NCBI GenBank assembly: GCA_015680685.1
Contig: MNCI01015670.1
Coordinates: 2,486-66,485 of the forward strand
Direction: 5' to 3'
Length of the DNA stretch: 64,000 nucleotides
From: Gnetum montanum
Lineage: Eukaryota; Streptophyta; Gnetopsida; Gnetales; Gnetaceae
Shown: in pieces, positions 22,830-34,444 of the stretch
Position numbering within the stretch: the stretch's first letter is position 1
Layout: every line of letters starts with the position of its first letter
Notes under the pieces: generated by a model
Told to the model about the DNA's origin: nothing
What the model saw: the letters and a program-made list of their open reading frames with translations, nothing else
Database searches by the model: none
Translations under genes and position numbers: made by a program

Positions 22830-23702
22830 TGATGAATCATTATTCATTAGGTTGTGATATCAAACCCGCAATATTGGGTACACGATATCACACCCAACAA
22901 CGATATCGTGACTCTCGTGTGAGCCTATAAATACACATGTAGGCGCACGAGAGGGGGAGTCCTTAGTCAATTTTTAGTGAGTTAGTTTAGTGTTAGAGGA
23001 GAGTCTTTTTATCACTTTTTCCTCTCAACTCTTTTCTCCCAGTGTATGCCCACAGTGTGATGATTGTAATTGTATGGCATCCTTTATTTGAGTGTGATGT
23101 ACTTCGACACGCACATGATCGGTAATAAAGATCAAGATTACTTCATCATTGTAGCAATCACTTAGTTTAATTATTTAACTGTTATTGTTATTTATTGCTT
23201 TCATAGTTAATATCTCTTCACCCTAAACTCCTTAAACGTGGAATGAGTATGACTTAATCACAAGCATTTAAGTGTGACTACTTGGTAACCTAGTAGTGTA
23301 CCTAGGATCTGCACTTGGTAATCCTAGTGGTAGTCATGCACAAAGTCCAAGATGTGTATGGATGATTAAGGAATGGATGCTCATCACACTTAGGCTAGTT
23401 TAGACTCTCTTCCCCTATCTCCTCTTAGCTTAGTTTCCTCTCTCCCTTTTCCCCTTAGCTTAGTTAAAGTTATTTTCCATTACCTTTAGGAGTAGCATTA
23501 GTTAGGAACATATCATACACCTCACTCTAGACTAAACCATATGTGACAAAGCAAATACTAGTATAGGTGGGAAGACAATGAACTGCGATCAATGAGTAAC
23601 TATCTAGATACCACAACTAGCCTGTTTGTGGAGTTCGACTAGATCATGCGTGAAACGCTTGTATTCGTATGGTTGAGTGTAGGGGTACCTTGCCACTCAT
23701 CA
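22830..23702 (+). repeat. Element D 5' LTR
   Basis: An 873-bp LTR, TGATGAATCATTATTC...GCCACTCATCA. Three GATATC units (about 22855, 22886, 22901) precede the TATA box CCTATAAATAC at 22924-22934. Confidence 0.9.
22925..22932 (+). promoter_or_regulatory. Element D LTR TATA box
   Basis: CTATAAAT lies about 20 bp after the last GATATC palindrome. The same spacing recurs in the 3' LTR (30848-30856) and in element E. Confidence 0.6.
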
Positions 23703-23722
23703 TTGGCACCATTGCTAGGGAC
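23703..23722 (+). other. Element D primer-binding site (tRNA-Asp type)
   Basis: TTGGCACCATTGCTAGGGAC starts directly after the 5' LTR, in line with the primer sites of elements A-C, E and G. Confidence 0.75.
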
Positions 23723-23837
23723 AGTCCTAGTTATTTAGATTAGTTACATCATACAAGATTGCTGTAACAAAGTATTCACGATACATCTTTTAGAAAAGAA
23801 AATAATTTCAATTAAGTCACACATAAATTCACACACA

Positions 23838-25587
23838 ATGTCTCTCTCACAAGACTATGATAATGCAACAACTAGTAAGGCAATTCATTGGAGAACCAAC
23901 AAATTATATGATGATGAAGATGAACTTTGGAGTACCCAATTTGATGTAGGGGTTTCCTATAAACATAAATGAAGACAACATCATCCCAACTCACGAATGC
24001 ATAACATACCTAGTGACGATGAACCCCTATTGGCCACTACAAGCCTAATGAAAATACAAGAGGTTGTTCGAATATCCCACAGGCATCACAAGAAAAGCTA
24101 TCTACCTAGGCTTGATTTAAATAACTTTCCTAAGTTTTCAAGAGGCTATGATTTAGATCTGCAACAACATTTACAAGCCTTCCACGATGCCTATGAATGG
24201 AACAACATTGATAATGGAGGGAAAAACTTAAGCTCTTTCCTATAACACTCGTTGGCCAAGAAAAAGTATGGTATAGGTCGTTAAAACCAAAATCAATCCA
24301 ACATTTGCCAACAATGGTAGAGCTCTTCAACAAAAGATATCAAACCTATGTGAGAGTGTCAACCTTGAGGAAAAGATATTATGCATTATTAAACAACTAC
24401 CTAGGCCATGAGTTCTCTGAGGAAAGGCTAATGTACCATATCATAGATGGGCTCCATAATGAAACAAGGGAGACCCTAGGGATGTATGCTTGAGGTCAAC
24501 TATATGAGCTACGAACCCATCAATTTTAGAAGCTTATCAAATGGGTAGCAAAAGAAGAAGGAGAAATGGCTAGATGGGAGAATGTTAAAAAATCTCAACA
24601 AGACCAAAATCTTACATCAACAAAGGTCCATAATTTGAAAGAGGAGAAATCAACTCACCTCAAGGAGGTGGAACCATCTTTGCCAACACTATAATCATTG
24701 GATGAAATTAAGGCAAAGATCAATAAGATGATGGAATGGATGCATAAAAAATGTGGAGAATATGCCAACATTATTGGAGGCAGAGTTATGACAAACCAAG
24801 AATCAGGAAAAAATACCCTTAGACAATCAGAAAGAAGGGTAGAAGAGAATAGGAGCTTAACTGCCAATCATATGTATCAATGCAACATTTTCTTATATGA
24901 TCACCCCAAGGGCCAATGTCCAATCTTGTCACATTTACAGGAGCATTGGGGAAAAGTGTTACATCCAGATTTCATACAGAGATACTGTGTTTGATCATAG
25001 TGGCAACAATCCTAGTCATGGGGGAGGCCACCTTCAAACTGGGTACACCCTTCATATCATCCAAACCTAAGTGCTTATCAAGTCCAACATCCTGTTTCTC
25101 CACCTAGCTCAACATCCTCTATCTCACCACATGATTATTATTCTCCTCAATACTATCAACCCATATCCTCTCCAACACAACCACCACCTTGGATACCTTA
25201 CACTTCTCCTCAATTCCAACATTCTCATCCTTTACCTCCTTCTACATTGCCACCAGTTATTCTCAAGGGATTTGCATCACAACATCAACCCACGAATGTT
25301 ACTTATGCTTCTACTATCAACAAAAGTGGGAATCCTCCATAACATCATAGGCATCCCTTCTTTAGACATGACCGTAAGAAGGGAAAACACAATTCTAAGC
25401 CCACTGCACCTTCCAACCCAGCACAAGTCCAACATTGTGGTGCAGCTCCCTCCTCAAATCCAACACCTCGTGTTACCTTCTCTAGGCCACCAACCAATAC
25501 TCCAACAACCATGCAACCCAATGAATATAGCCACATGGGGTTGATCCTTGCATACCATCTCATAGTCAAGGATGCCATAGTGGGTTA
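23838..25587 (+). pseudogene. Element D Gag remnant
   Basis: Starts with MSLSQDYDN at 23838. After one stop it runs through 'SDDEPLLATTSLMKIQEVV', 'LDLNNFPKFSRGYDLDLQQH' and 'LQAFHDAYEW', aligned with the gag core of A-C. A frameshift near 24240 moves it to 'WYRSLKPKSIQHLPTMVELF' and the following capsid helices. The nucleocapsid motif at about 24880-24940 is 'CNIFLYDHPKGQCP', lacking the second cysteine. The N-terminal mixed-charge region of A-C is missing. A Pro/Ser/Gln/Tyr-rich tail ends near 25587. No protease follows. Confidence 0.75.
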
Positions 25588-27170
25588 ACCACTCATCAAT
25601 TAACTACATGCTATAACCTGCCCCATTATGCCAACTATAATCAAGTGTGTGAACCCCAATGGGGTAAGTATCATTGAGTCCCAATATTTCCAGCATGCAA
25701 GGGTCCCAATTCTTCATTTATTAATCCTAGCCATGCTCAACCATTTAGTTATGGGGGATACCCCCCATTCTAATGACAAGTAGGATTAATAAATATTTTT
25801 CATTTTCTTTAATTTTGAAATTGTTGTTTTTTTAGTTTTTCAAATTTCAACTTATAGTTTGATCTTTTTGCCTTTTTTTCTTTTTAACTTTTTTATGAGT
25901 AATCTCATCTAGGAATAAAACACTCATGTGAACCATTGGTTAAGATTTTGTTTTATGCTATCAAGTCTCGGGTAACTAATTATTTGAATAGTGAGCTCAC
26001 AACATCCACCTACCTGTTCCATTAATAAGGGGTTCTACCTTTGGTACAATGATATCCCTAATCATTAAAACTTAAAGTAATTTTATGTTATTATGCCCAG
26101 AACAAAGAAGGATCGACCAAGGGGGAATGGTTAGGGTGTGACATCAAGGGGACTTGTAGATTCTCTTTGGTGGCCTTTGTAGGAGTTATCATGCAACTTG
26201 GTTGTACTAAGATCCTTGTAGATCTAAAGAGAAATGGGAGTAAGAATAATCCAAAGGCACTCAACGAAAAAATAATAATAATGCTATTCTAGGGGATCCC
26301 ATTGGAAAGACATGCACCCATGCTTGAAGGTAGGTGACTTCTCTAGATTAAGCAATACTTAAAAAAAAAAAAAACAACAACAACAACAACAACGAGTGCC
26401 ACAACATAAAATCACTCCTTCCTTATACGAAACCCCAAGTGATCGTATGCCTTGCTATCATGATGCTCTTATGGTGGTCCATCATTGGATGAAGCAATAC
26501 GATGTCACTGATTAGAGGAATGGACTTGGTCTTGATTTTGGAGTGACAGGTTAATGACACATTAATCATGTCTTACATGCAGGATTCATTATGCCCTAGG
26601 TTTGTTACCTCATGTCTCAATCTCTGCAATCCCTTCTACAATTCATCTCACCTCACTATTTGTGTAATTATGACTTGTGACTCAGGTAGCATGGAATTCA
26701 TCTCCCATTGCGGTGATATCTACATGTGTGTGTTTTGTGGAACTAGTGTGGATTACATTTCACCCTTTTAGTGCCTACAGACATTTTAAGGTGTGGTTAT
26801 GCAAGGGCATTATAGGTTGGAACCTACTTTGGGGAGGACCCACTTGCACAACCTTTGTAATTTACACTTATAACACATCTACCACACATCATTCAATACC
26901 CTATAAGTATTACCAATGTTCTTCTTTCCCTTAGTATCCTTCTGGTTCAAACGTTCCTATGAGCTAACACATGTCCTTTTTCCCCTACTCTTTATGATTT
27001 TCATTGTTAGATTTTACACCATTATATTCTTTGTGCCTTCAGAACTAGTTTGTATTACCCTGGACCCCTTTACATTGACCTACACATCCTTAGTTTATAC
27101 GTTGGAGTTTCAAAAAATTTTAATTTTTTTTTAAAATATTTGGTAAATTTTTCAAGTGCCCTATTTTTGA
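25588..27170 (+). other. Non-coding spacer of element D
   Basis: No protein domain is recognised. It includes a poly(A)/(AAC)n run at 26361-26393. It separates gag from the internal promoter-like module. Confidence 0.4.
26361..26393 (+). repeat. Poly(A) plus AAC microsatellite
   Basis: A run of about 14 A followed by six AAC units. This could be a SINE or retrogene tail, but nothing upstream is recognised. Confidence 0.8.
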
Positions 27171-27275
27171 TAGGACGTGATATCGGGTCCCCAATATTGA
27201 GTCGGACGTGATATCGGGTCCCCACTAGCGAGTATGTGATATCGCATCCTTAAAATGTATATATATGGACCACCC
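27170..27275 (+). promoter_or_regulatory. Internal U3-like promoter module in element D
   Basis: Two tandem units beginning GGACGTGATATCGGGTCCCC, then a third GTGATATCGC, then TGTATATATATGG as a possible TATA box. The composition and order match the LTR U3 (GATATC palindromes interleaved with GGGTCC/AATATTG text, then TATA). It lies 480 bp upstream of the accessory ORF start at 27755, where a second promoter would be useful. Function is inferred from the sequence only. Confidence 0.5.
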
Positions 27276-27754
27276 CCCTATGCACATTAACATCATTTGT
27301 AACTATTCACGTAGGGGAAGTTTTTTCAAATTTTCTTCTACCACTTGCGATTGCGCATCTCCTGCTTTGATAACCATAACTCTCTCCCTGGTGCTCCAAT
27401 TTTCATTTCGTCTGAACCTACTTGAACCTGGAGTGTTCAACTTAGTCATGGGGGAGGGGTACATGCCAAATTATGCATAAATGTTTTGAAATTCATCATT
27501 TCCCAAAGGACACTATCAAGGATAATTAGTTATAAAAATAATGAACATGTGCCAAAAACAATTACATCTCCTTATCTGGGAAACTAAACTTTGAAACCAC
27601 CTAAGCAAAGTGGACCAAATATTAAAAACTTCTAGGGACATTTTCCTAACTTTAAAATCACACGGAATTAGAATAAACTCATTAAGGCAGGAAGTAAGGT
27701 ATAACTTAACTTTGGTAAGAAACCTTACTAATAATTGACCCTGTGTGATTGTAG

Positions 27755-30523
27755 ATGGCCCCAAAGCATGGACAACAAGAAGGTCCCTCTCAAGGTGTGT
27801 TTAAGTAACCTAGGAGAGGTAAAGGATGGATGCTTGCTGAACAACATGTAGAGTAGGAGGAACAATTTTTTAGTATCCATCAAGAAGAAGGCCCTGCCAC
27901 TGTACAATTGAGACAAGTAGAAGGAGGAGCTACTGCAGCGCCTGAATAGGGATGACACCTCACATTGCCCCCAGAATGTATCCAAGCCATCTGTGAAAGG
28001 TCCACATCAGCTATAGTGATCTTGGAATTGAACTTCGGACCTTTCACAAAATTTTCTCTTGAGGTTGTTAGGGACCACCTTAAAGGGTCCCCATTATGGA
28101 CTATCCTCTTTGAAAGTGGTGCTTGGTACCTAAGAGAAGCGTACCAATTTTGGCGTAATAAAGAAGAAGGCACCACAATTGACATTTGTGGTGTGTTTGT
28201 TGATTTTTTTGTCAAAGCCATTTTGGAGGTGTTGAACCTTCCAAATATAGGGCCAAAGGTTGATCACCTGTCTACTTGCTTTGATGCTAATGCATGACAC
28301 GTTTGGTTAGATAGGGTGTACAGTAAAGAAGATAAGACCTATGGAGAGTTGACGTTGGAAGAGAGAATCTACTTTAAAATTGGAACTTATCACATCTTTC
28401 CCACAAAAGGATTAAATAGAATTTCAATGTATGCGGCAAGAGGAAGTGTGATATTGATGGAAAAGGTTAATTCTAACCTGCCTCATCTATATTTCATGGA
28501 AATCTTAAGGCGATTTGAAGAACGCAAGATAGGAAAGTTTGTGTTACCCTTCCCTTGTCTCATTAGGAAGTTGTGCAAGTGTGCTAGTATTTGGGGATAC
28601 ACCAATGATGTCCTCAGAAAAGCCCAAAATGCTTCATACGCTAAACTGCTAAAGCCACCAATCACAAGGAAAGTTGCTGGTGAGACATTGGGGCCAAAAC
28701 AAGGACAATAACAAATGGTGGGGCCCACTGCAACTCAACTTGCAGGGCCCAGCCAACCTCTAAGCATGAAACCCAGTCAACAACAAGAAGTAGGGCCTAG
28801 CATGAGCCAATGAGATAAACCACCACCATCATTGCAGGATTACTGATCGTCGATGAGCCATCGTAGGGCCATTGCTGAGATGGTCAGTTGGGGAAGTCAT
28901 GATGATGCAAATCTCTTTCATGTCATTGATGACACCATATGACCCACTATCTCTATAGATCGTGCATGAGGCGAGGTGTCCATTCAATTAGGAGGAGGAA
29001 AGAGTTATTGGTGGCAACAAATTTCAGGGAACGTTGCATCCTTTCAGGTGTAATTGGAGATTGGTGAAGGGGCCATAGTGGTGGTCATGCAGCACCAGGA
29101 TGCAGCAGGAGCTGCAAAGGTGGTCATAGACCACATCAAGGAATCTTTTAACATCCCTGTTGTGCCATCGGCAAATTTCACAGGAGCATGGGATGCTCAA
29201 ACTCTTGTTGGTCCCTCACTGACTCCTACAGAGCATGAGGATGTGCTTGATCGATTGCTGCAAATAGGAAAAGTAATGACGTCCTTGTTTAACATCCCAC
29301 AGGATGTTATAGTAGCACAATCATACCTCATCTCCACCAAAGGAAAATTGGTCATGACAGAGATGAGGGCCGAGCACGCAGAAGCAGAAGTTGTAAGAAT
29401 GCAAGAAAGGCTCATAACCCTGCAAGCCACACAACAGGATCCCTCTCAATTTGTTTCCACAGACCAACTGGACACCTTTAGGATTGAGCAACTCAACAAA
29501 TTTATGGTGAAAAATAAAAAGATGGTAGAGGAAAAAGAGAAGGTTGACTGGGATGCCTCCATGGCACAAGCGTAAACTTATGTGCACACCAAGGCACTCA
29601 AGGCCTTACAAGAAGAAAAAAAATAGCTTGCTGTTGACAATCTTCGATTAACCTTTGCGGAGAAACAAAAGAACGTTCTCGAAGAACATTTTCAATGGTT
29701 GCGAGAATAGCTAATTAGGATCAACCAAGACATGAACTGCTTGGCTAGAGAAAATTGAACCCTTTTAATGAAGGAGGTACGCACCATCCATCAGAAGATG
29801 ACCATCAAAATAAGCGCGTGGTAGAACGAGGCCAAGCGACACAAAAAATTAAAAGAGAACTTCCCAGACCAGGTGGAAATGTACAAAAAAATCATCGAGA
29901 AGGAGATCCATATGGCCAAGGCCCACATCAATGCTTTTAGTGGTCAACACACTAATTGGTGGGCCATATTGGACACATATGCATTTGCTCACCAAGCAAA
30001 ACTTAAGAGCCGGGACCTGTAGATTCAAGATCTTACAGAGTCCATGGAGTTCAAAAACCTATGGTATGCCAATCTAGCCATGTTGACAGCAAGATACTTA
30101 AGGACAGAGCTCGAGAAATAGGTAGCCACCACCTACACCAAGTACAAAGTAGAATTTTCATAACATAAGAAAACATTGCAGAAGCTAGAAGTCACAAATT
30201 CTGAATTGGAGTTGGTTAAAGAAAGCTACCAAGGATAAAAAGATGTCGCAATAGACTTGGCTCGATGGCTTACAAATTTTTAGGAGTATAGGGACAAAGC
30301 CAAAGCCTACAAGGAGGAACGATAGTTGTTACTGCAACTACCATGCCCATAGGCGGTGCTGACTCCGTCAAACATTGGAGCATCAGTATGGATGGCACAA
30401 GATCCCTGAATTGAAGAGAAAAAACTATAGGCACTACTTCAATGTCATCAAATCCCAAAACTTGGAGCGTAAGAGAAGGGGAAGCAACCCATGAAGGAGC
30501 CACCACCACCAGGAACCACATGA
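27755..30523 (+). pseudogene. Element D accessory ORF, 922 codons, stops but no frameshift
   Basis: From ATG 27755 (MAPKHGQQEGP) to TGA 30521-30523 one frame stays aligned. About 26 internal stop codons (roughly 7 TAA, 11 TAG, 8 TGA) interrupt it, but I see no frameshift. The N-terminal third (27965-28711) includes 'GPFTKFSLEVVRDHLKGSP', 'ICGVFVDFFVKAILEVLNLP', 'YHIFPTKGLNRISMYAARG' and 'VLPFPCLIRKLCKCASIWG'. This pattern recalls the 'putative plant transposon protein' domain found in accessory ORFs of plant Ty3/gypsy elements; that match is from memory and moderate. A Pro/Gln-rich linker (28690-28830) follows. The C-terminal half (29054-30450) is rich in Glu, Lys, Gln and Leu with heptad-like spacing, so a long coiled coil is likely. 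No transmembrane segment is obvious. Confidence 0.6.
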
Positions 30524-30715
30524 GTTCCACCCAATTTTGTACTTTTGTGATTTTTTCATCTTTTCATTTTTCATGTTGTGTCCCAATTTTGTTCTATTGA
30601 GTTCTCCATTGCGGCATGAATAAATTCCTTATTAGTCAATAATCCCATACCTATCCACTATGTAATCAATGAGGCTTGTTCTCATTTTGACTCAAGGATA
30701 AGTTTTCATTTAATT

Positions 30716-30724
30716 GTGGGGTTA
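30716..30724 (+). other. Element D polypurine tract
   Basis: GTGGGGTTA directly before the 3' LTR start at 30725. It has the same form as the tract of element A on the other strand. Confidence 0.65.
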
Positions 30725-31625
30725 TGATGAATCATGATTCATTAGGTTGCAATATCGGACCCACGATATCAGGTACGCGATATCAGCTATGCGATATCGC
30801 ATCCAACAACGATATTGGATACACAATATCATGACTCTCGTGTGAGCCTATAAATATACATGTAGGTGCACGAGAGGGGGAGTCCTTAGTCAATTTTTAG
30901 TGAGTTAGTTTAGTGTTAGAGTAAAGTATTTTTGTCACTTTTTCCTCTCAACTCTTTTCTCCCAGTGCATGCCCGTAGTGTGATGATTGTAATTGTATGA
31001 CATCCTTTATTCGAGTGTGATGTACTTGGACATGCACATGACTGGCAATAAAGATCGAGATTACTTCATCATTGCAGCATTCACTTAGTTTAATTATTTA
31101 ATTGTTATTATTATTTATTGCTTTCATAGTTAATATCTCTTCACCCTAAACTCCTTAAACGCTGAATGAGTATGACTTAATCATGAGCATTTAAGTGTGA
31201 CTACTTGGTAACCCAATAGCGTATCTAGGATCTATGCTTGGTAATCCCAGTGGTAGTCATGCACAAAGTCCAAGATGTGTATGGATGATTAAGGAATAGA
31301 TGCTCATCGCACTTAGGCTAGTTTAGACTCTCTTCCCCTATCTCCTCTTAGCTTAGTTTCCTCTCTCCGTTTTCCTCTTAGCTTAGTTAAAGTTATTTCC
31401 CATTACCTTCAGTAGTAGCATTAGTTAGGAACATATCATACACCTCACTCTGGACTAAACCATACGTGACAAAGAAAATACTAGTATAGGTGGGAAGACA
31501 ATGAACTGCGATCAACGAGTAACTATCTAGATACCAAAACTAGCTCGTTTGCAGAGTTCGACCAGATTGTGCGTAAAATGCTTATGTTCGTATGGTTGAG
31601 TGTAGGGGTACCTTGCCACTCATCA
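30725..31625 (+). repeat. Element D 3' LTR
   Basis: A 901-bp LTR closely matching 22830-23702. It has extra GATATC units (about 30759-30835), one to two more than the 5' LTR, which accounts for most of the length difference. Confidence 0.9.
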
Positions 31626-32586
31626 CTCATCATTGGATCTATTCTTTGGCTAAAATTTGCTATCATATGAATCACTAGGACATTTGAGGGCCATATGGCC
31701 TCTTCCTTCACAAACCCAACACTCTATGAAAGAAAAATCTAGATTAGAAGAAGTTAAAAAATTTTGACCTCTTTTTCTACCTTTGAAGAAATTTGGTCTT
31801 TGTTGTTACTAAGATGTCCCTTTGTTTCTTCTTGCAAGAAAACATTGTAGTCTCCTTGAAAGAAGAGCAATCTCATCTTCATTGCCCTCATCATGCTCAT
31901 TGGCCTTCTTCTCCTTGGAGGCAATCTTTAGGGAAATGGGTTTTTCTTGAATTACTTCTTCACTTATGAGATTCATTTCATAGGTAATAAGAGCACTTTG
32001 AAGTTCCTCAAATCTCAAAGTTGAGAAATCTCTAATTTTCTCCATGGCTATGATTTTAGGCCTAAACTTTGATTGAAGAGTTTTGATCATTTTGATGATG
32101 ACCTTACTTTCAGGAAAGTCTTTCCCTATTCCTCTAATGGCTACATCAAGATTGGTAGTTCTAGAAAAATAATCCTTGATTTTCTCACGTTCTTGCATTT
32201 TGAGTTTATCATATTCACTTTGCAAAACTAACAATTTTGATTGCTTAATGATAGAGGTTCCTTCATAAGTAGCTTCTAAAGTTTTGCCAAATTTCTTTGG
32301 CCCTTTTACATCCTGTTACCCTATTGAATTCAAATTTATTCAATGGATAATATAAATAATTTTTTTCTTTTGAATCAAACATGAACTTATCCTTTTCTTC
32401 TTGTGACCATTTGTTGCACAACTTGATGATGCCAATGGTGCCATCAATGAGTGGAATGTAGCCTTCCAAGATTGACTTCCAAACTTCAAACTCCATGGAT
32501 TTGAAGAACCCTTACATTCTAGCTTTCCAATAGGCAAAGTTGAATCCATCGAACATGAATGACTTTGTGTTAGAAGTCCCTTCCAT
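31626..32586 (-). pseudogene. Element F Copia Gag, N-terminal and central part
   Basis: Begins at 32586 (MEGTSNTKSFMFDGFNFAYW), the standard Copia Gag opening in which the YWK segment precedes 'FEVWKSILEGY'. A stop follows 'KARM'. One frameshift is needed to reach 32234-31809, the UBN2-like core with 'LKMQEREKIKDYFSRTTNL'. Downstream, near 31690-31735, is a canonical zinc knuckle 'CWVCEGRGHMALKC' (C-X2-C-X4-H-X4-C). Element D's CTCAT duplication then cuts the frame. The remainder is at 22487-22829. Confidence 0.75.
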
Positions 32587-32626
32587 TGTTCACTCTTGAA
32601 GTTGATGATGAATCAAAGAGTACCAA

Positions 32627-32638
32627 GCTTTGATGCCA
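32627..32638 (-). other. Element F primer-binding site (initiator Met type)
   Basis: On the minus strand TGGCATCAAAGC, two changes from the usual Copia primer site TGGTATCAGAGC, placed just inside the right LTR. Confidence 0.7.
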
Positions 32639-32640
32639 CT

Positions 32641-33876
32641 TATGGATTGTTGAATTAGAAGGGAGAGTGGGAATGAATAAGTTCTCCAAATCAAAACTTA
32701 AACAACCAAAGCACACACACAAATTTATGTGGTTCCCCAACTTGGGTACTTCATACTCGGAGGGTAGATTGCAAGCACACCTCCAGAATTTGTTGCTCTC
32801 AAATTGTGGTTGAAGGGTCCACACCTTGTATAGTCATCAAGCCCTACTTTGGAGTGTTGTACTATAGCACTAATCACTCAAACTTGCAAGGTTCCATCAG
32901 GCTTAGAAATGTGATTTCAAGGCTTCCACAACCTTTACAATCTTGAGCTTTGCACCGAAGTGTTGTACTACAACACCAACAACTCAATCTCGCAGGATCC
33001 CAACAAGCTCAAGAAACTCAACCCCTCAGGGCAACAAGAATAAGAAATGCAAGGAATGATTACAACTCAATTTTCTTATCCTTGCATAATTAGGTACAAC
33101 ACACTTTACAAAGCCAAAATGATCAAACAATGAGGAGTAATAGAGAATTCAATGATTACAAATGATTGTATAATGAATACAACAATTCTTGCACATTTCC
33201 CAATGCACATGAAGTCTTCTTATAGTTATCGTGTTACTAAATCCTTCTTGAAACTCGTGCAATAGCCAGTTAATGATCACCAATGGTCATGTGGGACTTC
33301 TTTCTCATGCTTGAGACATCTCTCTGAATTTGGATTCAAATCTAGGAAGACATTTTTCTTTCCTAAAAGACATCTTTCCGAAGTGTCCATCCTGGAAGAC
33401 ATCTTTTTGCATTGGGTTAGCATTCTGTAAATATGTCTTTACCTCATGAAAGACGTCTTTGTTTGGGAAAAGACATCTTGCTATTTCTAAAGACATCTTT
33501 CTAGATTTTCTTTGAGTTCACCCCGAATCATCCAAGACATCTCCTACTTCCTAGAGACATCTTTCTTCATCTTCTATTGTCTTTTGAATGCATCGTTCCT
33601 TGTCCATAGTCTTGACCTTCTGCATCCTTAGATGATGATAACTTTGCTTGTTTAATATCAAGTCCTTGTCCGCATTCTTTGGATGTTCATTTGAAGACAT
33701 GTGGGTGACCTCCTCCTTTGAGCTTTGGGATAGTTCATTCAATGTCCTCTTTAGCTCATCTTGGTTTCCCATGTACATAGTCCTACAAACACAATAACCA
33801 TACAACCATGCAAACAACTTTTGTCTCCATTTTACTTAACATTGTGATTCTACCAAAACACACAAAAAGATCAACA
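32641..33876 (-). repeat. Element F 5' LTR
   Basis: Partner of 18836-20083. Plus-strand text starts TATGGATTGTTGAATT and ends AAAGATCAACA; the inner TGTTGA...TCAACA forms a short terminal inverted repeat. It carries the same array of AAGACATCTTT-type units (about 33300-33570). Confidence 0.78.
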
Positions 33877-33881
33877 TTATA

Positions 33882-34444
33882 GAATATTCCATCAAGCTTT
33901 TATGATACTTTCATGTATTTCTCTCTTTTTATGATTATTCCTTAAATGTTTCATTTTTATGATTTCGCTATAAGGCTTTTTCAATGGTTATAATGTCATT
34001 GTAAGCATAAAATCAAATAAATAAGGTCATTCAAATAAATTGATGATTTAGTAGAAATAGTTTGGCTTTTAGTATATCTAAATTTTATATTAACATATCT
34101 ACAAGTTATCTCAAAGTATGATGCATTTGGATTTAAAATGATGAAGTTAGAATTTGAATAATTATTGCTATGAATTTTGATGTTTTAATTGCTCAAAATT
34201 TGTCTAAATTTAAATTTTTGAGTGCAAATTCATTTATAATTTGATTTAGGCTTTTATTATTTCTTTCTTTGCAATGTTTCATGTTTCTTTACTATTATCA
34301 TTATTTCAAAATATCATGAACTGCAAACTATGGATGATACAAATTTAGAATATGTTGAAAAATAAATTTGAGTGTAAATAAATTAAATCTAATTAAGACT
34401 TGAGTAAGCGTTTAAACACTTCTTCCTTTTCATTTTTTTTATTA
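33882..34444. other. AT-rich DNA between element F and the solo LTR
   Basis: About 560 bp of T-rich sequence. No feature recognised. Confidence 0.3.

Larger units (their letters stand above)
22825..31630 (+). mobile_element. Element D: LTR retrotransposon with gag and a large accessory ORF, no pol
   Basis: Plus-strand element with LTRs 22830-23702 and 30725-31625 and the exact target duplication CTCAT at 22825-22829 and 31626-31630. Order: 5' LTR, tRNA-Asp-type primer site, gag (23838-25587), about 1.6 kb of non-coding DNA, an internal GATATC/TATA module (27175-27270), a 922-codon decayed ORF (27755-30523), polypurine tract, 3' LTR. No protease, RT or integrase is seen. It landed inside the gag of Copia element F. 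Overall 8.8 kb. Confidence 0.88.
18831..33881 (-). mobile_element. Element F: Copia-type LTR element with gag, interrupted by element D
   Basis: Two similar copies of a 1.24-kb LTR (18836-20083 and 32641-33876) lie in the same orientation, flanked by TTATA at 18831-18835 and 33877-33881. On the minus strand the right LTR is followed by an initiator-Met-type primer-binding site and a UBN2-type Copia gag. The gag is cut at 31626 and resumes at 22829 because element D sits between, duplicating CTCAT. After gag, about 2.4 kb (22486-20084) leads to a polypurine tract and the left LTR with no recognisable protease, integrase or RT. Without D the element is about 6.2 kb. The exact LTR start is uncertain by about 7 bp. 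Confidence 0.78.

Noticed and set aside
25071-25544. Plus-strand open frame of 157 codons rich in Leu, His and Asn
   Set aside because: It is a shifted frame of the Pro/Ser/Gln/Tyr-rich gag tail of element D. The in-family frame is a different one.
27880-28221. Minus-strand open frame of 113 codons
   Set aside because: It is a shadow of the accessory ORF on the plus strand, which has the domain-like content and 2.7 kb of preserved phase.
27755-30523. Element D accessory ORF as an envelope-like gene
   Set aside because: No signal peptide or transmembrane segment is visible and the C-terminal half looks coiled-coil. Position alone is not enough for an envelope call.
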